A stretch of DNA of 64,000 nucleotides from Epiperipatus broadwayi (Eukaryota; Onychophora; Udeonychophora; Euonychophora; Peripatidae), in contig JAQFVV010000049.1 of NCBI GenBank assembly GCA_028023455.1, forward strand, positions 5,734,855-5,798,854, given 5' to 3'. Below, in pieces: positions 37,980 through 50,897 of the stretch. The notes under the pieces were generated by a model that saw only the letters and a list, made by a program, of their open reading frames with translations, was not told where the DNA came from and did no database searches. The stretch's first letter is position 1. The number at the start of each line of letters is the position of its first letter. The translations under genes and the position numbers were made by a program.

Positions 37980-40530
37980 TTTGTCTTAGGAAAACTAAAA
38001 TGCATTAGCCAATTTAATATATATATTCAATTTTTATTTTAATATGCTTTGGTATCAGATTTGATGTTTTTCTTTTAGACATAAAGCAATAAAACTTGTT
38101 TTTAAAATCATATATTTATACGAACTAATAATTCTTTTAAGAAATTAATTAAATTTGCTACTAATTGAATTTAACAGATGAACATTAATACTTGGCATCT
38201 GTCAATTATGAAGTAATTGTAAACTTTAGAATAATCGCAGGGAGCATCTCTTATGTCAATTCAAGATTGAGTTTTAAAATTAGTATCTGTCTGGAATGAG
38301 TCCATAAAAATAATTAAAAAAAAAAGGAAAACATTAAAAAAATATGAAATTCTCATGAGAACTGAATCATTAAACTAAAAGTCAATCAGTTGAAGAATAT
38401 TGTAATTTCAAAAATAAACTTGTTTCTTTTTTTATTCTTGTTAATATAAATCATACAATATATCATTCCTTAAAGCCTATATTAAGCAATAAAAAAATCG
38501 AATGATTAGTCGTAGTGAAGGACGTGTAAACTTTGATAAGTAATCGTTAGCTTCAAACTCTTCGCTCCACCATTGTTCCATCAGTGAGCAATAATAAAAA
38601 ATGTGACTTGATTTATTCAGAAAGCACAAAAAAATTGTAATCAAAAACATTAAAAGTAGATATCCAGAAAATTAAAATTTGATAAAAGAATGGACTTTTT
38701 GAAAACATAATATTATTTAAATTTTGTAATTTGTGCTTCTTTGTATCAATTTCAAAATTTCTATTTATTTAGTGGTATACTTGATTTTGTTTTGAGATTT
38801 CAATGCGAGATTAAGCTTACGAATTAATTATCAAATTCGAAGAAAATTATGAAAAAAAAGTGCAATACAATTTCAATACTAATCCATGCATATACTAATC
38901 CACAATAAGATAAAATCATTTACTAGCAGTCATTATCTTCGCTAGATGCTAGTAAATTATTTTTTAAAAATTTTGTCTTTTCAAAATGTTATTCAAAATA
39001 AACACTATATTAACTTAAAAATTAAATTATAAAATTTTAAAATTTTTTATTGCATACATTTTCATATAAAATATCACAACATTGCTTTTTTTTCAATGTT
39101 TTCATCTAAACTATCACAATACTGCTTTCTCTCTATTGTTTTAAAATCAAGTGTTACAACTGACTTCTTGTTTCCACTTAAAATTTCACAACACTCCATC
39201 ATGCCTATAATTCATTGAAAACGTCACAATACTGGCATTGCAATATTTAATTACTATTTTAAATATAGATTAAAATATATCATTACTGATCAGAAAAATA
39301 TTAAAGGTATTTGACATAAATTTTATTTTTAAATAAAAAATTTAGCATTAACAATTAATTAAACATTAATCTCCAATCTGTAAAATTCAAATTTTAATAA
39401 GTTATATATTTAGTACTATAATTATTTTCAAATTGTAATTTGTTTTTGAAAATGACATATTTATGATATATAAACATTATGAAATACTAATGAACTGAAG
39501 ATTTTAAACATTCTTACAATAAATTATATTTCAATTTTGTATATAAAATAATGGTGATATATAGTAAATTAAAGCACAAAACCTAATGCATTTTTAAATA
39601 AATATATGAATATAAAATAGATATAAGATTAGAGATATGTTAATCAAAACTAAGAAAAAATGATGTTTTCCTAAATATTCTTAGATCATTTTTTGTAATC
39701 ACTGTCTTACAAACTATATTTCAAAGTTTATAGAATTTTTTTTTCTATGCAACATAATAATGAAAGGTCTCACAAAAATTGTGTTCAGATAGTGCCATGC
39801 AATAGTAAACTATCATTAATTATGATTAGATTTATCATTTGGTCATAACAATATACTGGCAAATTCATTTTCCTTTCTTTGGACACCAAATATATACTTA
39901 CAATTTTACTACGTTCTTCTGATATGAAAGTAATCAACTTTCACACAAGTGTTATAATTTAATATTGAATTAGTAATATTAAATACTACTAAACTCTTGA
40001 TTCACATTACAAGGCAAAGACTTTTGAAAAGATAACAATGACCATCTAATATAAATAATTTCAAATTTAGAATTTAATACAGATAAATCCTTATTTCAAA
40101 TTTAATATAAATGAATATTTCTGCAATAGTAAAATTTCTAAATATTTTTGGCAGTTGTTTTGATTTTAAAGTTTATTATTACACTAAATTATTGTAACAA
40201 TATTTTTTATTATATGCAGTGGTTTCCCATATTCATGGATTCACCATTCATAGATTCAGGAATCTGCAATTTGAAATATATTAAATTTAAAAAAATACAT
40301 TAATGTAAATTAATAAATTTTATGCGATACTTCCTGTACAAATCCCATTTGAGAATCATCTTTTACTCTTGCATTTTCTCATGATGCACATTCTTGTGCA
40401 TGAAGTGACTGCTTTTTTAAAAAATATGTACTGTATTGTTTTTGCTATAATTTGTTAATTATTTTATTGATGCTTTATTAAGTTTATATTACAAATTAAA
40501 TTATATCATAGTTGTCTGCAAGTACAAGAA
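37980..40530. other. AT-rich DNA, nothing firm
   Basis: At about 39065-39240 there are loosely repeated phrases (ATCACAACATTGCTTT, ATCACAATACTGCTTT, TTCACAACACTCC) suggesting a decayed short tandem repeat. Otherwise featureless. Confidence 0.4.
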
Positions 40531-40533
40531 TCT

Positions 40534-40788
40534 ACAGTAATGCCCTCTATTGTAATCTTGAATAATCAGTGATCCCAGACTGATTTGAATTTTACCTTAA
40601 TTTGAATGGTAAAATAAAGTAAATTAAAAATGTTTATTATATGCATAACTGGCTTTCAGGATTTGAATTTTAAACATCACTGATTAAAGACAAGAACTGG
40701 TCAAAGATGGGGATTTAAAATGCAATAAGACATTTGAAAATCATATTTGAAAATCACTGATTATTCATGATTACAGTAAATGGCATTA
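40534..40788. repeat. Inverted-repeat element (about 38-bp ends)
   Basis: Ends 40534-40573 and 40753-40788 are inverted, sharing GAATAATCAGTGAT and TAATGCC with a few mismatches; about 180 bp between. Likely a small MITE. Confidence 0.65.
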
Positions 40789-41001
40789 GAATTGGGATAG
40801 TTTTGTTTAATCACATATTGTTTACTCAAAAGAATAAAGTGATTTGTTATACTTATTATATGCATTGAACATGAATGCTATAAAGTGTTTGCTATTACCA
40901 AAAAAATGTGTATATCCAAAAAAAAAAAACATCAAACCAAATGTAATGTATACAGAGACTACTATACGAATACACACACATGCACAATATATATATATAA
41001 G

Positions 41002-41089
41002 AAATCCAGGACCGCCCTCTGTGAACTAATATATAAATACATTAGAGTTCATATTTATATATTAGTTCATAGAGGGAGGTACTGGATTT
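41002..41089. repeat. Compact hairpin (38-bp arms)
   Basis: Arms 41002-41039 and 41052-41089 are inverted with about five mismatches and a 12-nt loop; outer ends AAATCCAGGACCGCCCTCTG and complement. Preceded by a (TA)n tract. MITE-like. Confidence 0.85.
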
Positions 41090-42018
41090 TTTAACCATGT
41101 GGGGTGATTTAATGCTTAATATTTGTATATTTATTTCAGTATGGCATTATGCACTGGGATTATTTTCTAAATATATATTGCAGATATATTTATTCACTAA
41201 GTCAAAGATAAGTATATATTTGGGTTAGGGATAATATCTATCTTAATAAGTGATTAGTAAAAAATATAATATATTTCTATAAAATAGTTTGTAACAAAGT
41301 AACAAGTGCAGATATTTGCTATACAGTATATTGTTCCTACTGAAATTTGAAATGAATTTTAGTATGTGGTAAAATGTCAGTCATAATTTTTTTTTGTTTG
41401 ATTTTTGATAGTGGATATGTTATCATATAAAACATTGGACTGTGTTGAATATTGATATAAAAATGTTTATTACTGATTATATTGTAAGTTTGTAAATTGA
41501 TTTCATTCATTTTGAAAAATCAAATGAATATGTGAATAATAAAGTATATAGTTTGGATAAAATTATTATTCTTTTGTTATATGTTTCATTTTCATTACTG
41601 CATTCACAATAGTAAATTATAAACAATACAAATAAATGTTTAATATTTCAAATACATTTGTCCTTTTATTTGTGTAATATTATACTGGAAAGATATGTAT
41701 GAAATATATATATATGTTTCCAGTGTAATGTAGCGGAAATGTAATGTGAATTGTTTATGTTAGAATGCAAATTAGTATTGGTATTGTGAAAGGTAAATTT
41801 TTGTTGAATATAATAATTCTAAAATATTTATTTTTATTTGTTGTATAATACAATTTTTATTAGAGAGATGCTACCCAAAAGTGTTTAAAGAGTGAATATA
41901 GAGGATTGCTATGGTTACACTGATGTCAATGAAAAATTTTATGAATAGAACTGAATACTTTAAACTTGTTCCTTTTGATTGACTTTAAACAGAAGCACAT
42001 ATTAATTTCTTTGTATGG

Positions 42019-42376
42019 TTTAATAAAATTACACCAGCAGATAGATATTACTTTTGTACACCTTCTGACATTTGTATTCCATTTTTAAAATGTAGGTAAC
42101 ATTCATTTTATAAGATACAAATATTTTGATAGTTTATAATGTAATAAAGTAATTTAGGTTTATCTGCCCTTGAACTGGGCAGCATATTGAGAAAATTGTA
42201 TGGAAAAACTACAATTTATCATAAAAGGAAAAATAACCTAAATTACTTTATTACATTATAAACTATCAAAATATTTTTATTTTATAAAATGGATGTTACC
42301 TACATTTTAAAAATGGAATACAAATGTCAGAAGGTGTACAAAAGTAATATCTATCTGCTGGTGTAATTTTATTAAA
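42019..42376. repeat. Near-perfect palindrome, 142-bp arms
   Basis: Arms 42019-42160 and 42235-42376 have equal length and about three or four differences by eye, around a 74-nt spacer. The spacer itself contains CTGCCCTTGAACTGGGCAG, a small hairpin. Such high arm identity implies a recent inverted duplication, ongoing gene conversion, or a young fold-back element. Confidence 0.92.
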
Positions 42377-42782
42377 TCAATTGATCAAATTTATCTAAGA
42401 TATAAATCAGTTTCATTTCCTATTATGTTGTTCTAGATAAAGCTAGCATACTCATTCATAATATTTTGAAATAATAATTGTTAATAAAAGTTTATATCTC
42501 TATACCAGCATGAATATAAACTAATACTTATATGCATAACATCATATAAACTAAATACTTATTATTTGAAAGAATAATTTGTAAATATAAAACATCAGAA
42601 TCAATAAAATGTACCTTAAATTTAAAACATTTTCACAAATATATCTTCTCTGGAACAAGGACATACTATTGGTTTGTAGTTTGAAATAGACATCAGAACA
42701 GTGATGCCATTCTGGAAATACAGTATTTAAAAACTCTCATTTATGTCATTTGTTTATATTTGTTATTATTATTGATATATAT

Positions 42783-45568
42783 TGAATCAGTTGGATCTAA
42801 GTTCGATCCTAGCTTCACGACGTCTCGTCAGAAGCCAACTTCAAACACTAATACTAACCTTGAATTTCCAATGTAATGGGGCTTTATACATTCAATCCAC
42901 GCTATTTTCCTTAAAAAAAAAACTATTACATAAATGTGCATTAAAATTGACTCGTTTGAGGTTTAAATTAATCAATTCTATTAATAAATTCATGATAGAA
43001 TTATTCATGAATTTATATATATTATAACTGCGTGGATTGTGCGTATATAATTTATAAATATTTAAATGTATGTATTTGTTCTAAAGTTTCATTGCATCGG
43101 GAATGTTTTATTTTACTTTAAATAGTTTGTTCAAATTTTTAGTGGTTAAAAGCTACATTCTTTCAATAAGCTTTCAGATTGTCCCTTTCCAAAAACAATG
43201 GGTAAAGTTTTATTAATTAGAAAAAAGATAATTATTTAAAAATGTAAGGACGGTTCCTAATTAAAATCATTTTCTGATTTTAAAAATTCATTTTCTAATT
43301 AGAAAATGAATTCAAGTTAATGAGTTTGAAAGCTTTATTGAAGGAATGTATCTAAAAACAACTAGTAAATTTTGTAACATTGATAATGAAAGAAGTGCTA
43401 GCCTGAAGGCATCAGAGGACAGTATAAATAACCCGGAAAAGTTTGGAGACAAAAAGGAGAAGCCATCTTTTTTTAGAAAAGTACCATTAAACTCTGTGCG
43501 TTTGTTTTTAAATTATGAATTTAAATAGTGTTTCTATCATGGTGAGGGGCTAAACTTCAGGAATCTGACTACGGTTCCTGAAGTCCCCTGAAAATCTTCA
43601 ATGAAGCTGCTAAATTCTTTCTGGACCAATTGTGCTTCCCAAAAATCATGAAAATATCAATCAAAATGCCATTCAAGTAATTCACAAAATGCATGCCTAC
43701 GTTTCCACCAACTCGGACGTGTAAACTAAGGAACCTGCCGCAGAAGAAATGGTAATGTCATTCCATAATGAAACATAACTTTCTGGCCAGATTCTGAACT
43801 TTACACTCCCTTTAAAAGCTCTTCTCATTCCTAAATGTAAAAATCTGTATACAACTTTCTTTTATTTATGCTATTTTAAATTATGTAGTAATTCTCTCAA
43901 TCTCTAGTCCTTAGATTTAACTTTCCTTTTTTACGATGGCGGTTCATTTATTGTATATATATATTTATTGAGTAATTTATTAATGTCATTTATTTTTAAT
44001 TATATGCCAATAATCCTTCGACTCGATGATATCTCCTGTTCCATTTGCCTTATACAAGTAATAATATATTAAGTCTGATAGTAATTTCCACCCATTAGAA
44101 CTAAATTTATACAGTTCTATTAATCATTGAGTCGAAATAATTTATTAAATGTTTGCTATTTTTATAATTGGCTAATAATAAATCATTGTCTCCATTTCTA
44201 ACCTATGTCCCTGGCTCTTTTATCAGGTTAACAAAGGTTTATCTATTGATATTTATAATTTTAAAATATTTTTGCAAAGGGGTTGATAAAGGAATCAAAT
44301 GAATGCATTCTAATCCAATTTTTTTTTTTTACTATCTATTAATATTCAGGAGGGGCATGATGTTTGGGGCATAATTAATATAATTTTATAACTGCTTTAA
44401 AATAATTTTAGTTAAAAGCTCGTTTGACTTTCATTAATTTGATCAAGTCATCATGTAGAGCATTCTATAATAAATTGGGTTTTATTATTCAAATGGTGAC
44501 TATCAAGTCATCATCTTCGAACGTTGCTGGTGCAGGGCAATCTTCCGCTCAATAGGCTTGTTGTTGGTAATATTGTGATTATTTTAATTATAGAGGAAGA
44601 AAGCACTTCCTCCCCTGCTTATATTATATTCGGAACACCAAAGGTTCATAGCTATGACTCGGCCTGGCTTTCCCCGTGTTCCATGTCTCCAAAAAGAGCA
44701 GTAAGACTTGTAAAAACAAGACACCATACTACTTAAATCACCAACAAGCTATTATCTTTCCTGTACATTTTATAGCTCATAATTCGTCAGCACCGTTACT
44801 TCTCTGTTCCAGTAAAGCTCACTCTTATGCTCGTAATTCATGATGAAGTGATTTCATTAAAGTCAAACAAATTCGTAGTCATTTCTACTTAAATAAGTTT
44901 TCTAGTAAAGGTTAAAGTTATGCCCTAAATACGTATCTTGCTCTTCATGAATGGATTTGCGACTGTGAAAATAAATCTCACATTCTTTCGTATAAAATTA
45001 GAATAATAATTTCCGTCACCACTGAATACCTTTATCTGCCTTTATTTTCTTATTGGGGGCATAGGCATGTAGACTTCCATAATATTGTGTAATAGTTGTT
45101 GGCATATAATAGGGACTGCCATTACTATTGTAATTATAAACTCTGTTTAAGGACTAGAGGCAATCAATATAGTCATCATTTAAAAGTTGAACAAAAACTA
45201 TTATTATTATTATTATTATTATTAAACATTTTATTAACACACTTGGTTTCTTAACTTTTTTATTCAATCATTATTTTAATGTTAATGCTCGCTGTCTGTG
45301 TTGGCAACCCGAACACATGCATATGATTCGACTTAAAATCATCTTTAGTTATTTTATTATATGTTATTAGTGTCAGTTCAGTGGTCTCAAATCATCATCA
45401 TCCATTGAGATAGTTTCTTGGCACATAGTCATGTACCATCGACTTCTGTCATTCATTGATTTGATCTCAGCTTGTGAGTTGGGTTTGAATTCAGTTTGGT
45501 TCGGCTGAGTTTGAATCCGATTTTGAGTTTCGGTCTTATTATGGTGGTGGGTTTTTTCGACCGGTACA
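42783..45568 (+). mobile_element. Candidate diverged solo LTR related to the 48.8-kb LTR
   Basis: Starts TGAATCAGTTGGATCT after ATATATAT and may end GACCGGTACA before ATATATAT, i.e. TG...CA ends in a (TA)n tract like the intact element. Three ordered similarities to the 2,120-bp LTR: the first 37 bp (GGATCT...ATCC...GCTTCAC), a block at 43104-43142 (GAATGTTTTATTTTACTTT...GTTCAAATTTTTAGT), and a TATA element AGTATAAATAA at about 43418. The remainder cannot be aligned by eye. Neighbouring short ORFs (43346-43528; 44524-44736) have no recognised motif. The right boundary is uncertain. Confidence 0.4.
43285..43312. repeat. 28-bp perfect palindrome
   Basis: AATTCATTTTCTAA followed immediately by its exact complement, no loop. 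Confidence 0.9.
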
Positions 45569-48106
45569 ATATATATATATATATTATATACCAGTCACTT
45601 CTATCTTCTTATGATCACCAAGGGCATCACTAGGTCTCTTTATTACCTAAAAAATTTAATTTATGGTGATCAAAAGTTAATGATGATGAATGCCACCAGT
45701 TAGACCCAGGGAGAGAAAGAGATCTTTAAGAATGTTTAGACAATTGAAAAAAGAACACAAAGACAAATGTCAACCCAAAATAATTTTTAAATAACTTCAT
45801 AATTTATTAAAGTCAAAAATAAAATAGTTAAATTTTAAACAAATGAAAGGATAGAAGTTTGACCTAGATTTCTATAATGCATTTATCAGAAAGTTATGAG
45901 AATATTAAAAATATTAAATACCCTGGCAGATAAGTTCATTTTCTCATCTATAATTTTAAGAGAGAGGTTTATAATATCTTCTTGCTAGCAATTTATAAAA
46001 ACTAATTCCAGTTTTTCTATTTAGAGATTTCAAAAATAAAACAGTCTTGCAAAGAATACAATGAAACAATGCAGGTGAGCTTTTCTTGACCCAGAATAAA
46101 GCATTGGGATGAAGAAAGTCATATGTCTGCAAAAACATCTCATGATATACCATTTTTAAGGAAATTCATGGTTGATCCAAATACAAGACAATAAAAAAAA
46201 AAATAGAACAAGAGAAGATTACAATTTTGCGTAATCTTAAAGAGAATAAAGCAAGATCTCCGATCTAGGAAATACAAAACAATACACTCAATAAATTACC
46301 AGCCAAAAGATTTATGGTCTGCAGAAAATGCAAATCAAGTTTAACTAAATAAATTATAAAGACTAAAGGACAGGTGAGGAAAAAGGCAAATTATGAATGT
46401 CTACCAAAGCATTTATAAAGGTTAGTAATATAAATAATAATAAGAAAACACTAAGCATAAATGATATTAAAAAAATAGACAATCTTAAAATTAAAATTCA
46501 CATTCTAAATACAATAATAAGAATATATATATATATATAATAATTATGATATTGAATAAATATAAAAACATTAGACAACAGATTGACTTTTAAATTAAGT
46601 GGAGAATTTAATTAGAGATTTATACCCTGGAAAAAATATGCAATATTTTATCTTATGATAAAGCAGAGTCCAGTGAGTTCTTCAATGGTAGTGCACATTT
46701 ATTCTTAAGTTACATATTCAGGCAGTTTTCTCTTCATGGCAGCAAGTATAGAGGCTTACTTTGGATCAGATCTTGTTAGACATTCAAGGCATGAGCTGGA
46801 GGCAACATCTTGGGACTAGAAGTATGTCTTTGGGTCAGTTTAGCACTGCATCTTGTAGATTTAAACACTCATGGAGTAAAATTTGGTCATTTTATGAAAG
46901 CAAATGCTATCAAGCAGAAGAAATTAGCAATATGTCTTAATGACAGGCAGAAGAATATAATATCATCAACAGGTCTGAGGACAAGAACAGAAATCTTTTT
47001 AAAATATATGGCAGGACTGCAAACTAAATAAGAATCTCTGCAGACTAATATAACTTAATAATAATGAATCAGCAGAATAAAAATAAGCTGAGTCAATACT
47101 CTTTTCAAGGTTCCCTTTATCGCCAAAATATGCTTGATTATTACAAATTTTAAAGCACATTGAATACAGGTTAAAGCGTGTTTGAAAAGTATTTACATAT
47201 GCTTTCTATGCACTCAATAAATTAATTACTACTTTTCAATGATTAGTAATAGTAAATTAAATATGAATATAGCACAGCTGAGTTAGTATTATTTATCATT
47301 TTATTAAAGTAGGATTTAAAATTAATTATTGGGTCATATATTTATTTAGATATTTATTATAAATAATGTAAACTTTTAGGACATAATAAAGCTATTATTT
47401 CAATCATTCGTGAATTATTTTATTTAGATATGAACATCATTAAATTTTAGTATAAGTTTATATTATTATAAGCAATGTTTGATTCATTAGGTATATTAGA
47501 ATTCAGTTGTTGAATGATTTATTATTTTCATTTGATTATAAGTGAAATACACCTTTATCATTTTCCATGGTTTTGAGATAATAATATTTGATTTAATTGC
47601 TTTATTTTAATTTATTTTAGATAAGATTTATAGTTAGAGTATTGGAAATGATAATTTTGTTTGTTTTCTATTTATTCAAAATGCTATTTGAACTAATGAT
47701 GTTATAATAAAGATTATCATCATTGTTTGTTTTAGTATAGTTAGCAGTCAGATATATGATTAGATAAAAGATTATTTAAATACTGAATGATTATTTGTTA
47801 GCATTCATTAGCTTAGTATATTATATTTATTCTGTTATGAACAATGCTATTGTTCATGGACATTATAAAATTAGTATTAATTTTCTTTGATTTATATTTT
47901 ATTTAGTTACAAATGATGTCCAACTTCAGGGCTCATTTTGATTCTGTTATATAGGACTACAAATAAGTAGAATATATTTTATTCAGGCTACATTAGAATT
48001 ATTATTTTCCATTGTGCACATTAACTTTTTATTTCTGTTATAAAATGCTGATCAAACCTGTAGAGCTACTTTTTATTCTGTTACAATATATATATATATA
48101 TATATA
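45569..48106. other. AT-rich DNA, no gene seen
   Basis: Short ORFs only (65-73 codons). About 47300-48060 contains loosely repeated phrases such as TTTTATTTAGAT and CATTGTTTG, hinting at a decayed minisatellite. (TA)n tracts at about 46527 and 48085-48107. Confidence 0.4.
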
Positions 48107-48305
48107 TACATTCAAATATCAGCCTTTCAAGCTAATTGTGCACGCGCTTTGCGAGTGTTAAATAATAAATGAATACTTTCCTTTCCAATACATTTTATTT
48201 CTGCATAAATACTATATCTTGTATTGGAAAGGAAAGTATTCATTTATTATTTAACACTCGCAAAGTGCATGCACAATTAGCTTGAAAGGCTGATATTTGA
48301 ATGTA
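48107..48305. repeat. Long hairpin (86-bp arms)
   Basis: Arms 48107-48192 and 48220-48305, two mismatches, 27-nt loop, next to a (TA)n tract. The arm phrase GCGCTTTGCGAGTG...ATAAATGAATACT resembles CTTTGCAGATGTCA...ATAAATGAATACT of the 342-bp repeat at 27 kb, so the two may be related. Confidence 0.92.
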
Positions 48306-48429
48306 ACACAATTGTAAACACAGCGCTATAAAAATAAATGCTTATTTAAATATATATATATAATTAATAAAACAAGTCATAAATTTCGTAACTTGCTTTT
48401 AAGCTTGTATTTAAATGATATATATCTAT

Positions 48430-48760
48430 AAAATGTCCATTAATTAAAACAAAATTGTAATTATAATAAAAATAATAAATTTAACGGTAATAAACTATTA
48501 TAAACAATCCTTAAATCCACAAAAGTACTTTCTGTTAATTTCTTAAACCGGCTTCAACTGTCATTAAATTAAAAAAAATAAAATAAAGCAGAAGCAAACG
48601 TCATCAATTCAAATCTTACAAATCTCATATTTTAATGTTAGCAGCTTGTCTATTTACTAAATGCATTTTATTTCTACATGGATTTAATAAATAGACAAGC
48701 TGCTAACATTAAAGTACGAGATTCATGAGATTTGAATTGATGACGGTTGCTTCCACTTTT
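48430..48760. repeat. Inverted pair of Penelope 3'-end fragments
   Basis: 48430-48656 matches the minus-oriented Penelope 3' region at 57.05-57.25 kb (e.g. CCACAAAAGTACTTTCTGTT versus CCACAGAAGTACTTTCAGTT, and GTTAGCAGCTTGTCTATTTA versus GCTAGCAGTTTGTTTATTAA). The segment 48590-48656 is repeated inverted at 48688-48754, forming a hairpin. No coding region remains. It directly abuts the left LTR. Confidence 0.65.
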
Positions 48761-49382
48761 TTTTTATATATATATATTGAAGCAATGGATCTGAAATCCA
48801 ATCCATGCTTCACACCTTCCTATAAACTTGATTAATATTGTAAACCTAAATTAAGTTTATAGGCCAATATCAGCAGGGTTTTGCATTACAGCTAAAATTA
48901 ATTACGTTTATTAAATTTGTATTTGCTTGTTCTTTTAAATAAATTCCATTGTAACATTAAATTGCTGTTAAAAATATTACTTGTGAAAACCGTTTAGTCA
49001 AACATATATATACATCAAGCATATATATATGAGTTAATGCAAAATTCTGCTGAAATAAAACGCTTATTGTATTAAAAGAAATAAGAATGTATTTTACTTT
49101 TAAATCTTGTTCAAATATTTAGTATGATTTGATTTTGAGATAAGCCCACCAACATTTTCTAAAAGAATGTATATTTTTAATTAGTTAAGCCCATTCAAGT
49201 CAAATTAAAGATGGCCTTCTCTTTCTTTTTTTAATTAATAAAATCCCAAAGTTTAAAGAAAGAAATTTAGAGTAAAAAAGTAAAAGTTATTTTGGAAGGT
49301 GTTACTTTGAAACAAAGGAGCATGGGGAGGCTTATCAAGATCTCAGATCATACAAACAATAGAAGGTAGCTGACAGAGAGGG

Positions 49383-49415
49383 TATAAATAAAAGGGAGAA
49401 CAAAAGATCAGGCAT
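49383..49415 (+). promoter_or_regulatory. LTR core promoter: TATA box and likely start site
   Basis: TATAAATA at 49383-49390, with a TCAGGCATTC stretch about 25-30 nt downstream (49408-49417) as the likely initiation region. The same arrangement is at 55502 in the 3' LTR. Confidence 0.65.
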
Positions 49416-49583
49416 TCAGATTTTCCTTTTTGAAAAAGATCAGTCAATCAGAGTTTCCTTTTTGGAAAAAGATCGTGCATTCAGATTTTCCTTTTTGAAA
49501 AAGGTCAGTCAATCAGAGTTTCCTTTTGGAAAAAGATCGTGCATTCAGATTTTCCTTTTTGGGAAAGATTATTCATTCAGAGT
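49406..49583 (+). repeat. Tandem array of about 34-bp units in LTR R region
   Basis: Alternating units GCATTCAGATTTTCCTTTTT and GTCAATCAGAGTTTCCTTTT, each followed by GAAAAAGATC or GGAAAAAGATC, so the period is about 67 bp as a dimer. Each unit contains TTTCC...GGAAA or TTTTC...GAAAA complementary halves able to form a small stem-loop. Also present at 55525-55702. Confidence 0.85.
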
Positions 49584-49689
49584 ATTCTTGCAGGCTGTCA
49601 GATTGCTCCGTGGAGAACTTTCGAAATTTTGCTGTGCTGTTGTGATTTTATTATATGAATTCGAGGGAGTCTACCATGTTTGGCTAGGC

Positions 49690-49695
49690 AAATAA
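49690..49695 (+). terminator. Likely LTR polyadenylation signal
   Basis: AATAAA within GGCAAATAAATAAC, about 280 nt after the putative start site; matching copy at 55809-55814. Confidence 0.45.
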
Positions 49696-50897
49696 ATAAC
49701 TTTGTCTACCGCCGAGGGTTCCTCAATACCAGAAAAATGCCGTAGTATTTACTCAATCATCATCTGAACTCTGTGCCGTGTCTGGAGGACTTTTTGTGAA
49801 ACCATGCTACCGATTTCCACTTTCCTTGTCCGGACAAACACATCTCATCGGACGGATCAAGCTACGCCCGTCGATGGAACATGACCAAGGAATAAGGACG
49901 GTAATCATATCTCTCCTCATGAACTAGTCATTATGCTACCTTTTTTGTCCATACTTTTTATAATTGCTTTCTTGAATATTTATGAAATGTGTGCTTAATG
50001 ATATTTATAATGTAACTATTTTTATTAGACTAGTTAGATATATGTATATGTGATCATCTATCTAGAGATTTAACCCCTTTTTCTTCGCTATTCTTCATTA
50101 CCCCATGTGTAAATATTTTAATTCTATTGCGGTTAAGTTTATTATTTAATTGTTCATATAAAAATCCCTTTCCAGTTTTATTCATACTTGTAAAATTTAG
50201 TACGAGTAAGTTTTTTTGTTGTTTGCCAACTTGATCTCCTCGATAACGCTTCTTTTGTCCGCCATTAGCTTTTTACATATGTCAGATTTAGCGATATACA
50301 TCTTAAATGATTTTAAACTCCGTTTTAGTGCAAAGCAATTAGAAACTGCTTTGCGAAAGATTTTTATTATTGCACGTTATCGAGCAGATTCGAGTTGATA
50401 ATGTTTAATAAAACTGGGCAGGAAAGATTTAGACCGCAAGCATATTAATCGGGTTTTCATTGTCTCATTAGTTATTCATAAATTTCGGGGAATAGCGAAG
50501 GCCATTAAATTATTAATAATATTTCAAATGTCATTTATTAAAGATATTTATTTAACTAAAAAGCTTGAGTTTGCTAGTTATCGTTCAATGCTTTGTTTTA
50601 CTTTTAAATGATCCAGGCACATTGATACATATTTCTAAGTATTTTTGCAATTTAACTATTTAAGCTCCGTAGGTGGTTCTGTCCATGTCTCTCGCTGATG
50701 CTAAGCTCGTGGCTCGGGAAGAAAATATCTATGCGTGTCTCAGATAGTGTTGTTCGGTTCATGATAGCTTCGAGACTAGCCGAATAGGGCAGAGGTCATA
50801 GTATTCTTGGTTTAATATCTCGCATATGGTGGCCTCGAGGTACTTTTGCCTAGTATTCGAACTGGGTTAAATCAACATACATCATCTGACTGTCACA

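Larger units (their letters stand above)
48778..50897 (+). repeat. 5' LTR (2,120 bp)
   Basis: Starts TGAAGCAATGGATCTG, ends CATCTGACTGTCACA. TATA box at 49383-49390; a tandem stem-loop array immediately downstream (about 49406-49583); AATAAA at 49690. This divides it into about 0.6 kb U3, about 0.3 kb R and an unusually long U5 of about 1.2 kb. Two ORFs (49462-49695 and 50216-50398) recur in both LTRs but look like by-products. Confidence 0.92.

Noticed and set aside
45360-45560. Possible tRNA-derived SINE (TTTGAATCCGA, TGGTTCGGCTGAG)
   Set aside because: Boxes are in the wrong order and spacing; possibly part of the candidate solo LTR.
49462-50398. ORFs of 77 and 60 codons conserved in both LTRs
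   Set aside because: LTR identity alone conserves them; one lies across the stem-loop array and the other starts at TTG. No coding evidence.
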